A stretch of DNA of 64,000 bases from Symsagittifera roscoffensis (lineage: Eukaryota > Xenacoelomorpha > Acoela > Convolutidae): positions 38,244,706-38,308,705 of the forward strand of contig NC_087064.1 in assembly GCF_963678635.1 (NCBI RefSeq), written 5' to 3'. Of the stretch, positions 32,931 through 45,383 are shown one piece after another (the stretch's first letter is position 1; each line of letters starts with the position of its first letter). The notes beneath the pieces were generated by a model. It ran no database searches. It was not told where the DNA came from and saw nothing but the letters and a program-made list of their open reading frames with translations. The position numbers and the translations under genes are program-made.

Positions 32931-33207
32931 GAGGTCAGATCAATTTAAGCTCAGGGCACATTTTCAGGTGGTACAGAAAAATTCTTCCAAAAAAGGCTAG
33001 TTAAAAAGCCGAAAGTTGTCTTTTGAACAATTAACGGAGCGAAAAAACCAACCAAGCACAAATATTCCGTCACTACTTTCTTTGAAAGTCTAAACTAAGA
33101 CAAGTTTGAATTAGATCTTGAACATAGAAATTCAAATTGGTGGAAAAGTAGAAAAGGGCCCAATTTCGCAATATTTTGTTTCCGTTTGAGACTCATGCCA
33201 TTCAATT

Positions 33208-33636
33208 TCATCCTGTCGTTTTTTTGCGCTGACTTTTCTTGTTGCCTCTGTTGTGATTTTTCTTCCCACTGTTCGTGTTCGATTTAGATCCACTTCCACT
33301 GGCGCCGGAACTGCCCCCCGCACCTCCCTTCTCCTCGTGGCACTCTTTTCCTTTGTTTCCTTTGTTGGACGTTTCTTTCTCCTCCTCGCATATCCAGGGG
33401 TTATCCCTGCACATGATGTTATGTTTGAACCAATGGAAAGTCAACTCTTGTGTAATGTTTGAATAACTGAATGACTTTGATTCTACGTGGGCAATTCCTA
33501 GGCCGCCCATTTCCATTCCAGCCAACAGATAGGGTTCTCCCTCCTTCACTGTTATGTGGTGGCTTCGTTTCAGGTTCCCAGGTCCAAACCCGATCTCCAG
33601 AATTATATTCTGGCAGACAGGCGCGAAATAAGTTGC
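33208..33636 (-). CDS. Host gene, last coding exon
   Basis: Preceded by a good acceptor (TTTCTGATTTTTAG), it codes 142 residues to TGA at 33210-33208. It opens with TYFAPVCQNIILEIGFGPGN, then a Gly-rich segment (LLAGMEMGGLGI), a CRDNPWIC Cys loop, and ends in a low-complexity Glu/Lys, Gly/Ser and Lys/Arg tail. An NIT glycosylation site is present. The reading frame follows in phase 0 from the exon at 34247-34377. With its Cys pairs and N-glycosylation sites, the protein is probably extracellular. I do not recognise the family. GC content and codon use differ clearly from the AT-rich surroundings, supporting a real host exon. Confidence 0.7.
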   Translation of the reverse strand, partial: ATYFAPVCQNIILEIGFGPGNLKRSHHITVKEGEPYLLAGMEMGGLGIAHVESKSFSYSNITQELTFHWFKHNIMCRDNPWICEEEKETSNKGNKGKECHEEKGGAGGSSGASGSGSKSNTNSGKKNHNRGNKKSQRKKTTG

Positions 33637-34246
33637 CTAAAAATCAGAAAGAGAAAAGTTAAGAAGAATTTCTCAAAATCACTGAAAGTCAGTTTCAAAA
33701 TCAACAATACGCACAAAGGTTGATTTAGGGGTGAGATACGATTACTCTCTTTTTCAGGGTTTCGACCCTCTGACTTCCCTGTGGAACCCCTCTGGTACTA
33801 TTTAGCAACATCCATTTTCGTCCGACCAATCCGTGTGATTTCAAAGGCTTGTTTGGAGCAAAATACACAAAATTAGGGGGGGGGCGCTAAAAAAGCACGA
33901 GTTTTTTGGTGAAAACTTTCCACAAATTGCCCAAAATGTCATTTTTTTCCCCGACTAGGGTCGAGTTTAAGGGTGGGTCGGGGTTGGACGCTTCTTTTCT
34001 CAGAGATTTAAGAAAAACGTGTCGAAATAGGGTCTCTTCGTTGTTCTAAGAGAGCGTGAAAAATCAATATGGTAGAATAAAATTGAAGGTCATCAAAAAA
34101 TTTTGAAAATCTGCCTCCTCCCCCCCCCCGAGATTATCCTAGATCTCACTTGGTCCTGACATTTCAGAAACTTTGGCAAAATAGGGTTTTAAACCGTTTA
34201 GATAGAGCTAGAAAAAAGCAGCAAAAGTTTACATAATTGAAGTTAC
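33637..34246 (-). other. Intron between the last two exons
   Basis: 610 bp, GT (GTAACT) to AG (TTTTTAG). It contains a G run near 33878 and a C run near 34118 and no gene. Confidence 0.65.
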
Positions 34247-34377
34247 GGATATGTAATTAAGGGTGCGGTTCTCATCCTCGTAGTTGGCTAATTTGTCCAT
34301 GTATTCGTCCGGATTCCACTCTTTGTTGTGCAGTCCATAGATCAGGTACTTCTTCACCTGGTCTGCACAGCACGCAC
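34247..34377 (-). CDS. Host gene, internal exon
   Basis: 131 bp between CATTACACAG and GTAACT. It starts with the last two bases of a Gly codon, then ACCADQVKKYLIYGLHNKEW, and ends with an NRT glycosylation site and NYIS in phase 0. It joins without a frame break to the exon at 56445-56608, which ends with the first base of the same codon, and to the exon ending at 33208. The acceptor is only 10 nt from the left LTR of the second retrotransposon, so the usual pyrimidine tract has been displaced by LTR sequence. Confidence 0.7.
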
Positions 34378-34387
34378 CTGTGTAATG

Positions 34388-34774
34388 TGGAACCAGTTCT
34401 AAACTAGTATTTATAAGCCAATTATATTATTGATAGATTATCACTATAAAATATTTATAACCAACCAATCATATTCCATCTCTAACATTGACACTTATTT
34501 GTAGGTGCTTAAACTCCTTGTAGTTTCAGCACCAGAACAATTTGAATCAATCTTAGACTACAGTTGTTCTCCTTCTGGGTGAACTCCAAGAACTAACTCA
34601 CATAAACCAGTATACACTAGATCTATTGAGACTAAATATAAGAGTAAGATTAAGATTGGTATTAGACTAAGAAGTTGCACGAATCTATCCGGCCGAAAAT
34701 ATGATAGTGTGACGAGCAGACGGTATACCTTATCTGAAGTCACTCTATGAGTATAACTAATAGGTCATAACTCA
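34388..34774 (+). repeat. LTR 2 left copy
   Basis: 387 bp. TATAAAATA at 34445-34453 is a likely promoter box, and the stem-loop is at 34505-34532 with two mismatches. The strongly conserved tract with AAGAAGTTGCACGAATCTAT is near 34670. The LTR is diverged from the right copy by many substitutions, so the insertion is old. Confidence 0.9.
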
Positions 34775-34776
34775 TC

Positions 34777-34794
34777 TGGTGCGACCAAAAGTCA
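34777..34794 (+). other. Candidate primer-binding site of element 2
   Basis: TGGTGCGACC begins two bases after the left LTR, the usual place and the usual TGG start for pairing with a tRNA 3' end. The tRNA was not identified. Confidence 0.5.
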
Positions 34795-35439
34795 TGAACA
34801 AGACCTTAACTAACTTAGAATTAGACAAACGACCTTAGAATTAGACAATCGCAAAATTGCGAAAATGTTAGACAGAATAGATAATTTAATAGAAATGTCT
34901 CTACGTCTCAATAAATTTACGCCAAATTTCCAAACAATACAAGAAATACAAGGTATTGAAAGAAGACCAAGATCGTGCCGTGAAAAATGATCAGGAATCG
35001 ACCAGTCTGCTACATGATACTACGACGGAAACCGGAACAAATTTTGTATTTAGAGTACTTTATGCAGTAAATTTAAGTTTTCCTTTACTGACTTGAAAGT
35101 AATTTGTAGAAAAAGTTCTTCAACAAATTTACTGGTGCTAAACCTACAATCTATACAAAAACGACTGATAAAAAGAGCTACTCGATACTCGATACTCTCA
35201 TTTTTTACAACCACAAAATGATCCCGCTCGAGGACAAATACATTTGTTTTACAACTGAAAAAGGAAATGGAACAAGAAATCTTACACAACAAGATATTCA
35301 ACTTCCATCACATTTCGCTGATGAAGAAATAATCGAAACAATGCCAGCAACAACGCACCAAAGCATTTCCCCTATTCATTCTACCTTTACAACTCCAAAA
35401 AAGAAAACTACAGCATTTCCGCAAACAACTTTTTAATCC

Positions 35440-37500
35440 ACAGTAGAACTTTCCGTTATTCCAAAATACTCACAAAAGGATTATCAAACATTTAAACCAG
35501 TAACGAAACCAAGACAAACAAATAAGCACAAAACTATATTCAAAACGTACCACAACAAGCCTCAAACACCGTATTTTTTAACAATCAACCGAGCTACAAC
35601 GGATCGTAGCGAATATTATCCATTTTTCCAGCAAAATAAAAACATCACAAATAAACACCGTACAAGGAGTCTACCACATTACTCAGAAGATGAAAAATAC
35701 TTAAGTCAAAATCAACAACGAACGATTCAGTATAAATCAACAAAACAATAATTGGAATATTGATAAACCAGATCCTATTCATCAACCAGATCTTTTCAAA
35801 CTATATACACGAAAAGGACAAACACGACAAACAAGACATAAACCAACGTTATATAACAATAACTTTCAATCATAAAATCCTAAAAATACACGAATTGATC
35901 AACCAAATCAAATGCAAAATGAAATCCCGTTACCATATTATTTAAAACAACCCGAAATAAAAAAAACACAACTTCTTCTGAAAACCCAAATGCCACAGAA
36001 TCACTACAAATGACTATGAATCCATATCTTATTGGTGGATCTTCTATATCTTCAAATAAACCACTAATGGTATTCACAGGAATAGATCCTGAATAATCAG
36101 TGAAGATTTTTCAAACACAGTCACAGCCAGTTTAATTTTAAATTTAGGACCTGGCCAATAAAAACGACACTTCATCAACATTATACATAGACTCATAGCT
36201 CTAAACCAAACTAAACTTGATAGCGCAACCCAAAAATGGCTTTCAGTTTTACCTATAGATATTAAATCAGATTGGAAAAAAGTCACAAAAGAATTTTCAA
36301 AAATTTTTGACTCTGAAAGAAACAAACAACATCAAAGAATTCTATGCTACGAAATTCGTAGAATCCCTAATGAATCTATAAAAACATTTGCAGTAAGAAT
36401 CGAAACATTGGTCAGAAAAGCATATTCTTTAATACGCATGACTATAAAAACACAAAAATTACAGAAATTTTGATGACGACTCCAACACCACAAATACGGA
36501 AAATAGCAAAAAATAAGAGACCATCGCATCCATCGTCAATTCGAGAACTCAATATAGTCTTCCCAAAACTAGTAGATAAAATAGAACAAGCTGAACACAC
36601 TATGAAACTGGAAGCGACAGAAAATTTAAAATTACAATACGTAAACAACATCCATACACCTACTTCACAAATAAATAACATTCATGCCTCTGACATTGAA
36701 CTAGCTGAAAAATCACTCAAATATTGAATATCTACGAGAAAACCCCTAAATATCTACGGGAAAACCTCTAAGGCGAACCATCATTCAAAATGGTGTAACT
36801 ATTGCCGTAGGTATGGATATCAATATCGAAATAATTATTCAAAATCAAACTCAAACAGAAGTAATTACTCCAATTACAATAGAAATTGTTCACCTTCAAA
36901 CTCTCAAAATAGATGTTATTCGAAGGACCGTTCTGGAATATCCTCAAAGAACCGAGACTGAAACTACTCAAACAGTAGGATAGATAATACTCAGATGAAA
37001 AATCACGAAACTATTCAAACAATAGATCAAACTATAATAATTATCACAATAGTTAACGCGACATTTCCAATAACCGAAATTCTAATTACTGAAACCGACA
37101 AAAAAAATTATTTTCAGTCACCACATAGATTTAATACACAAGAACAAAATTCACAACAAAACTAAAGAAGTAGCACACCTAAACATCAAAGACAAATCAA
37201 CCAATTATAATTAACAGAAGAAACCCAATCAGACCCTCCCGGTGTTGATAAAACAGAAAATTCAGAAATACAAATTAATCACATGAATTGTGAATCCACA
37301 GATGATGAAAGCGAAATAGAAAATACGCTTTCAAAAAACATGCTTCAAATTGAAAATGAATATGAACCACCAGTCGAATCGAATTTTTACCAAAACAATG
37401 ATAATCATTTTCAAAATTCCAATAATACTCAAAACATAACAAACAAGTAGTTAAAGAAAGTTCAAGTACAAACAATATATATCAGAATTCAACAAATAAA
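35440..37500 (+). pseudogene. gag: Element 2 gag (copy A)
   Basis: Many short frames together read as Gag. At 36180-36440 is a capsid-like segment with IDIKSDWKKVTKEFSKIFD and ESIKTFAVRIETLVRKAYS. The 36470-36727 frame continues with a coiled, Glu-rich stretch. A Cys-x2-Cys motif in WCNYCRRYGY near 36790-36825 looks like a degraded nucleocapsid knuckle, followed by Asn/Ser/Tyr-rich sequence. Stops are frequent throughout. Gag would form the cytoplasmic particle. Confidence 0.7.
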
Positions 37501-37880
37501 GTACAAATACCAAAAGAAAAAATTTGGACAATTCCACTTCTCTTAGAAACCCCAAAGAGCAAAGATATCTAATCACCAGACCTCGAAATTGATTTTTTAA
37601 TAGATTCAGGAGCAGAATCAAATATTATAAATGCTCCCACATGGAAAGAAATACAAACTGTACATCCAAATTTAGTATCTTCAAAGATCTCAAGCAAATT
37701 AGCTACAGCACAAGGATCAAGTTTAAAAAATTTTGGAAAAATTCATTTAATCCTGGTTCCCACTGGAACAAAATCATTAAAATGAAACAAAATAAAAATT
37801 TTAACTAAACCTTTCAAACAAACACTCCATATCACAGACATAAAACACAATATCATTGGAATACCACTTATTACTATATA
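37501..37880 (+). pseudogene. Element 2 aspartic protease
   Basis: The active-site motif FLIDSGAESNIINAP is at about 37585-37635 (D-S-G), and the C-terminal motif HNIIGIP is at about 37846-37866. Stops at about 37570 and 37783 break the frame. It would cleave the polyprotein. Confidence 0.8.
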
Positions 37881-38399
37881 TATATTCCCACTATTAATAT
37901 CCTAAACAGCAAAATACATATAAAGGATAAATATACAAGAATGTATATAACCCTTTATATAACCAAGAACGAAAACATCTGAAACCACTAGCAGGATATG
38001 TATATACCTTCTCAAAAAGTCAAGTCCACCAATACAGTATGAAACAAAACAATCAACGACTATATATGCCAGATCTTGAATTCAAGCCATTTCATAAATT
38101 TTTTGGATTAACAATCTCATTAATTAAACACACAGATAATACAAACTCAGATAAAACTTCATCACAAGCATACAATAGTTCTCCTTATAAAAAACATTTC
38201 CTCTGGGACTCTTAGGTTAATGTGAAATAAATGCAAGATTTTCTCTCATAACAGAAATAGCATATAGAGTAAATAACATCTTGAAATTATTAGATATATG
38301 CCAAATAACAAATCCTAATGAAGAGTTATCAATTAATAATTAAATAAGGGATAAAAAAAAAGAAACACAGACTATTTTACAAAAAAAACCTTATTTTAA

Positions 38400-39345
38400 A
38401 CCAACAATTTTTCAAAATTCGAAATATACCATTGAACAACAAAAGTTCCTTACAATGTTCAGTTTTCAACACTCTCAAATAACGCAAAAAAAATATGAAC
38501 AAATAGCTGAACTACTGCATAAATAGCCAATGGCTTACGCTACAACTAAATTTGATGTTGGAAAAGTAAAATTCACCACTATATCTACCTCTAAAACCTG
38601 GCACAATCTTCAAAAAACAACGAGCAACTAAAGTTCCAATTCCCAAGATAAAGTCAATAAATTACTAGACACATCAGAACAATCCGAAATCATTTCTCCA
38701 GTAAATAAAGAAGAACAACCAAAAGGAAATACATTCATGAATCCCGTTATTATTCCAGCTAAAAAAGAATCAATACAAAATTGTTTTAGACGCAAGATAC
38801 CTCAATTCCCTCGTTGATGAATCTAATTGTATTGGGCCAGAACCAATTCAAGTAATTCTCACAAAAATAAACGGAAAATATTTTACAACAGCTGAAATGA
38901 ACAGCGCATACAATCAATTGCCTCGTTATTGGAAAGCAACAAAACGAATTTAATAGACTTTCAATGAATTTCTATAGAACTAGCAGCATTCTCAGCATTT
39001 GTGAGTAAATTTTTCCGACCACTCCCTTCTCAGTAAAAATGTCATTACATATTTAGACGATGTTTTCATGCAATCTCAAAACACGAAATCTTTAAAGTAT
39101 TGGATAAAAACCACCAAATAGTAGCTAAAAGAAAACATGAAAGCAGACCCAGACAAATCACATTTTTTACTCACTCGTATAAAATTCCTCGGAAGTATTA
39201 TTGAAGGAAATACAATTACTCCATTAAAATTTCCCAAAGACGCAATCATGAAACTTCAACTTTCATCAAATAAAAAGAAAATCCAAATATTTTGGGCAAT
39301 GCTAAACTTTTTAAGTAAAAACGTCTATTAAATGCAATTATATTT
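38400..39345 (+). pseudogene. pol: Element 2 reverse transcriptase (copy A only)
   Basis: The order of RT motifs is visible: an N-terminal segment at 38410-38560, NPVIIPAKKES at about 38740, TAEMNSAYNQLP at about 38885-38925 (motif A, with Glu where Asp is normal), YLDDVFMQ at 39050-39073 (the YxDD active site) and the thumb in the 39137-39331 frame (KFLGSIIEGNTITPLK). Several frameshifts and stops are present. Copy B lacks this region. Confidence 0.85.
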
Positions 39346-39379
39346 AAGACCACTTTATAACAATCTCAGGAAAAAAAAA

Positions 39380-39870
39380 TAATTTTGAATGGATAACAGA
39401 ACATCAGAAACGATTTGAAGGAATAAAAACATTTCTCACTGAACAAGTTTTAAATACTATTCCAGACCCAGACCAACCTTTTTATGCTATGTGCGACGCC
39501 TCAAAATTCGGCATCGGCGCAGCATTATTTTAATCACACAGTGGCAAAAAAAGAATCTTATTTCGGCAATTTCAGGACTAATTAAACCAGCTGAACTTCT
39601 ACTCTCTACACTTATGAGAGAATGCACATCTATGATATATACTCTGACAGAAAATGAAATTTTTAATACATGGATCAAAACATCCAAAAGTTCTATTTAC
39701 AGACCATAAACCTATAATTTTTCTGTTAACACAAAAGTCAAATCTAAACCACAAATTTTATGGTTTTCAACTATTTCTAATGAAACTCACAAACCTACAT
39801 ATAAATCGGACTGCAGGAAAAAATCTTGCATTGCCAGACACACTCAGTAGAAACACACATTCTGAATAAC
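39380..39870 (+). pseudogene. pol: Element 2 RNase H (copy A)
   Basis: CDASKFGIGAALF at about 39490-39530, then TDHKPIIFLLTQKS and an AGKNLALPDTLSRN end at about 39815-39855 define Gypsy RNase H. It is split over two frames. The matching region in copy B begins at 45384. Confidence 0.85.
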
Positions 39871-40559
39871 TGACAAGAAACACAACAGTAGAAATACCCC
39901 AAAATATTAAGTTTATTCTTGCAAAAAACGAAACATCACCACGATTAGAATGCAAATATGCAGTAAAAACTGACGTTGATCATGCACAAATAAACTCTTT
40001 AAAAAACTTTCCTTTATATCTAGACTGCCAAAATAATCACTACGAAGTGAACTTATTAGAAAACTCGATACATTTAAACCGATACCATATTCATCATGGA
40101 TCAAAAACAAAACACAACAAAAACCACTTAGACAAAAAATGTATAAGACAACCTATTCCTCTTAATAGAAAAAGAAAACTTAACTGATAATATAAAATTA
40201 TCAGGACCTCTAGATATCGATTCAAAATACACAATAAATCAAGTTTTTCACCTACATGACCCTCTAGATAACATACCTCGTTCAAAAATAGAAATTGAAA
40301 ATATCTTTCTACCAGCCACAGAAAAATTAACTTTTGAACTACTACAGTTCATTAGACAACTGAAGTCTTGGCCCAACTATAAAACAAAACCCATAAAAGC
40401 AGATATCACAATTCTTGGAAACAAAACACTTCATAGATACTTCAGAAAATTTTATAATACATCTATAAAGGAGAATAAAATAATTTAGAATATCAAAAAC
40501 TTGAATTAAAAGTTTCCTGTTTACCACAAAGTATGACAATTCTAGCATTTCACGTTTTA

Positions 40560-41620
40560 CATTCATTTAACACAAAAGGAAATGCATGATCAGAAAAATT
40601 AAACTCAAATATTATCCAAACTTTTACTTTCCAAATGCACCAGTTTGGATCAAATTATGATGCAACGATTGCATAAACTGCTAGTTAAATAAACCACATC
40701 CACATCAGAAGTAAATAGCAGAAAAACAAGACTTTAACGGACAACATTTATATTTCAATCACAGAATCTCATTTGATACAAAGGGACCAGTATCACCCTT
40801 TTCAGGAGGAAATTCATATATAATGGTTATAGTTGAGGTATTTACACACTATGTAGCACCCAAACCAGTACCTCATTGTAATTCCTATTATGCATATACA
40901 ACATTTCACGAATACTGGATAGCTAAATTAGGGTTACCAGGAACCAATGTCACGGATAATGGCACTGAAATCATATTTAATGAAATCATCACATAATGCC
41001 ATCTATACAACATTAAACACAAACCACGAACGTCTCATGCACCGTAGACTTGTGGTTTAGTCGAGCCAATGAACAGTTCACTACAAGAGTACCTCAGATG
41101 TATCATATAAAACACACTGAATGGGCAACAGATGTAAAATTATTCCCCTTAACTTATAGTTCACAGATAACAACAACCATAGGACTATCACCTTATGAAA
41201 CAATTTTCGACCAAAAACCACGTAAACCAATAATGTTCACGAAAAACACCTGAAGAAATTCCTCAAAAAACACAAGGCTACTGTCAACCTACAAAAGAAT
41301 CAATTTGTTATATTCTGCCATTACACACACACGATGAAGATCATTTTCATCACCCACAAATCTTAAAAAGAGCTTCCGGTAAACATATCGAATGGATTCT
41401 AAACAGAGATAAAAAACAATGAAAATTTTATCAAAAAATAGCCAAAAAATCATAAAAAAACAGAATGTTCAATCCTACATAAATTCACGATTCACACCAG
41501 CTACAAACCTAAAAACTGGAACGTATGTCTTAATATCAAATTTTAAACACAAAAAAAATATCCAAAAAATTACAACCAATCCGGAAACGACCATTTCAAA
41601 TCATTGACAAACCCACTGAT
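40560..41620 (+). pseudogene. pol: Element 2 integrase (copy A)
   Basis: The catalytic core starts with RISFDTKGPVSPF near 40765 and continues to VTDNGTE near 40960. The Glu-containing GLVEPMNSSLQEYLR follows near 41055-41095 in a shifted frame. The HHCC finger upstream is damaged. The C-terminal part at 41419-41607 (FTPATNLKTGTYVLISNF) resembles the SH3-like tail. Confidence 0.8.
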
Positions 41621-41999
41621 GAAACATATAAACTTATTGATTCAAATGAAAAGGAAATAGTTGAACAGAATAATTCATCTTATTACCCAAAAGAACACGC
41701 TCTTTGCAAACTAACACAATTATACACCTTTGCAGGACTCAAAGTTGTCCACGACAAATCAGGAAAAAATCATCAACAAACAAATGATGCAAAATGCTCA
41801 ACACAATTATTAGAAACAAAAAATAAGGAAATAAAAATACCCGACTACAATTTACAAAGAAATAAGCAAAAAACAAATACCTCAAAAACGAAGAAAAAAC
41901 CGAAGAAAAATTAGAAAAAAAAATTTAATCACAAAAAAACAAAAGAAGAATGTCAACAACGACAATCATCGTGACTTAGAAATCAACCACAAAAAGTTC

Positions 42000-42890
42000 A
42001 CAAAACATTCATTCCACAATCTAAAATATTAAAGAGACTTGAATTTCAAAAACTCCTTTGTAATTAATTGATCATTTAAACTTTCAAAATTGTAATAAAC
42101 TTTTCTTCTCTTTTCTAAAATGCATACTGGTATTTTGAACAACTAGTTCAACATAAGCCAATCAGAAACTATCTAAACATCATCCCATTCTGACACCACT
42201 TCTTTAGGCGACAAAGACTTCAAAAATCTATGAAACTATAACTTGAAGACCTCCAGGTCAAAAAAACCAACAAGCTCATATTTGACAACCGAAACAAACA
42301 AAATCGGATTATTAAAACCCTCCCCTATTAACTAGTTCAAAGATCAACAAAATTGTCCTAACTTACACTCCAAATTTCCCTCAAAGAAAAATATTAAATC
42401 AGGTTAAAAAAAATAGAACATGATCATTTAGCCTAGAGTACGATTAACTCCTGAGTATCAACAATCATCCCATAAATAAAAACAAAACTAGAAAGCGCAT
42501 TCTTAGACCCTACATTCCAAACTATTAGAATTCTCCATACCAAAAATGGCCTATATACGACCTACTTGTCAAAAATCAAAAAAAAATCCAACCACACTCA
42601 AGTTTGGCCTCGAAAAACAAAAAAAATTATTAGGCAAGAACGAATCATTTCTCAAATGCTTCTTTCTCGATCATTTCATCTCCTCAAAGCAATAATCTCA
42701 AAATTTTTTAAACTTATATCAATCTTTTTTCAAATCAGTTGATTTTTATTATAGACATCTTCGAAATATTTCTCCTTCTCTTCATAATTTTTTGCAGTTT
42801 TTTGGTGATTTTTCACTCACTACAAAAAACTTATCTCAACTTCGCAAAAATTCTTGACCACCTCCTCAGGTACGATATTTCAACAACTAT
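42000..42890 (+). other. Element 2 pol-env spacer (copy A)
   Basis: No open frame. This ~850-bp spacer is much closer to its copy-B partner (48000-48870) than the neighbouring coding DNA is. A stretch of about 360 bp before 42890 appears identical. It contains a TTTTTTGCAG acceptor-like site near 42795 and the word TTTGGCCTCGA (42600), the inverse of the GAGGCCAAA end of the MITE family. Confidence 0.7.
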
Positions 42891-42894
42891 CTAA

Positions 42895-43119
42895 ATGTTA
42901 AGACATTTATTTAACAAGAAAGAAATTTTTCTTCTTTTAGTGATATTTTTCACGTTTTTAGTCTCACTATTTTTAACAATATGCAAATGTATAAAAAAGG
43001 CAACAATAACTTTTGCACTAGCAGCATTTTTTAACCGTTTTTATAGAATTATACTAATGTTTGGTTCCCCGAAGACACATGCACCACATTTCAAGTTGCA
43101 CGAATACACGCAAGAATGA
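42895..43119 (+). CDS. Element 2 small membrane ORF (copy A, fused by deletion)
   Basis: 74 codons from ATG 42895. Residues about 10-30 form one hydrophobic segment (FLLLVIFFTFLVSLFLTI) followed by CKCIKK. From about 43010 the frame enters sequence that in copy B lies 2 kb further on (50970), so this ORF is a deletion fusion. Confidence 0.5.
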   Translation: MLRHLFNKKEIFLLLVIFFTFLVSLFLTICKCIKKATITFALAAFFNRFYRIILMFGSPKTHAPHFKLHEYTQE

Positions 43120-44430
43120 TAAAATTTTATCAAAAATACTTTTTGAATGAATCCTTCATAATAAAGTAAACCGTGAAAAAATCCGACAAGAAAATTAAAG
43201 TTTTAACAAAATCAATTTCATAGAAAACAATTTGACACGTTGCAGGATGTTTATTATCAGGCAACAATTCACATTTTATAGATTACGAAGGAAATATATT
43301 ATGATTCTACAGATGTACGAAAAAAGTATCACCATTATACGTTTTTGAAGATAAAAGATGTTAAAAAAGAGTCCCTAAATTTTACAAAAATAAAGTACAA
43401 TTTGTTGAGACACTTTCTAGACGAACATATTTTTGGGATACAACCGTCCCATGTAGATCTGAAAACGGCCACAATGTTGATAAATACAGCTAAATCCAGA
43501 TGAAGATAAATACTATCTTCTCACACCATGCCCTACACTTATGCCACCATCAAAGAAATCTTCAACAAAAAGTATCAGAGCGAACGCTAGAAACCCAAAT
43601 ATATATTTACAATTAATAGGTATATACTTTAGATCCGATATACAACATCATATTCGCACACAAAAATTTCAAGAACTCCTTACAAAAATGGATACAACAC
43701 AAAGTCAATCCATTGATCAAAATTTAAAAAAATTTGCAGAAACCGCAAAATTTTCAGACATCTATGCACAAGATTACAGTAGATAGTTTAAAGATATAAA
43801 GATTACATCTATTTAAACGGTGAAAAACACCGTCCACAAGATACTTCACCTATTAATTTTTTCAGTTTTGTACACTTAAAGAACAAACTCGCCTTTCTAG
43901 GATGGCCCTACTACATCTTAGAAAGATTGAATACTTTGTATGCCATGTTTTTTTTAAATTTTTTCTCCTCATTATTGAAAAGAATCTATAACACATGCGC
44001 AACACACACATCTAAACAAAGAAGCAAGTGTAGCAAGCATTTTATTCGCAAGATAATTTGGAATTTTTTCGTCCTCAACTAACAAAAACCTTCTAGACGC
44101 TCAAATAAGTGAGTGCAACAAAAAACTATCAACCACTTGAAATGCATATGATAATTCACAAGACAACAGAAATATAACACCTACTGCGCTAAATTTACAC
44201 AATTTACATAATAACCATCCGTTATCTTTAGTACACCGAAACTATAGAAAAACAACAGTAACAGAGCACATCTCTACAAGTCATAGCTACCCTCAAAGTC
44301 CATTTTCTCATATACTAGCCTATCAATCGAATATCGAAGATACATACGAACAAATCATAAAACAGCCACATACCCCTAATTTCCGTTCTAAGAACAACCA
44401 CCTTTTTAGCCCTCGATGAGCTGCCAGATT
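43120..44430 (+). pseudogene. Element 2 env-like region (copy A, 5' truncated)
   Basis: Broken frames, clearest at 43541-43786, show an ectodomain-like stretch (IYFRSDIQHHIRTQKFQELL). A strongly hydrophobic segment near 43900-43990 is followed by a basic and Cys-containing stretch and a tail reading to about 44415. An ectodomain followed by a membrane anchor and a tail in this position suggests an Env-type glycoprotein. The first part was removed by the deletion at 43010. Not functional. Confidence 0.5.
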
Positions 44431-45383
44431 GGATCCCTCATCCATTCCTTTTCTTACCCATTCAATCTCCAACGTCACTCTCCTAACATATCAATCTCTG
44501 ATCTCACTCCCTCTCCCATATCATTATACACTAATAATTCAACACGCATGGATTCTGATGATAATTCCACAAACACACAGTTTTTTATTCAATCTCACAA
44601 TTTAACAATTCCAATTTTGAAACTCCAGGTGAATTTCAAAATTCCGAGCCCAGCCCGTCCAATTTTCCGCAACCCCCTTCCGTCCACTCCACGCCCCAAC
44701 TACCGATGAACTTTCCCCAGCCCCTTCCTCCTACACCGACGCAACCCCAATTCTCTCTCAATGACCAGCAACCAACCCGACCCCCCTAGCCCCGTCAATG
44801 AAGAACTAGGAAACGAGCTTGATACTTTAAATCATCACCTTACAACAACAGCTTCAAAACTCTAACACACTAAGAATCCATCACTTATCGCAATCCATTA
44901 CATCCTCCGAATCCTCCAACCCACCATCCACAATTGAAGAAACCCGAGCCCACCGAGTGTTTACACGAAAACATCCCAATACCCCCAATGCTTCCCAACC
45001 CCCGACCTACTCGAATGTTTTCCGTTCACGCACTCCAAACGAACACTCAAAAATTTCTACAAATGTGCTTACAATACTTTCCACTTACTACCAAACCACT
45101 AACAACGATCAACGAACTTACGTTGACGATCATACCCTGTTTCCCACACTTTGATGGACATCATATTTCCATTTCACTAACCCATTATCATTTCCATTAT
45201 ATAATAACCAAGGAGAGAGTGACTTATGTCAGACTCGACTACATCACATAACCACAGCACTTCTTGAAAAACAATTCAAAACCATCGGACTAACCCAAAC
45301 ACTGAATAGGTTTGTTGCAGAAAGCAAACCGATCCTCAATTAACCACTATGATCACGCTATTGCACGTTATATGGAATATACA
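44430..45383 (+). pseudogene. Element 2 3' ORF (copy A)
   Basis: A Pro/Ser/Asn-rich product beginning with MDSDDNSTNTQFFIQSHN at about 44548, continuing in other frames with a NEELGNELD coil and SSESSNP-rich region, then 44934-45251. It ends at the chimera joint (45383). The partner in copy B is 52477-53345. Function unknown. Confidence 0.45.

Noticed and set aside
35319-35345. Hammerhead-ribozyme-like words CTGATGA and CGAAAC close together.
   Set aside because: The intervening bases cannot form a stable helix II (the closing pair would be A-C), no helix I/III partners are visible, and the site lies in a diverged retroelement region with no copies.
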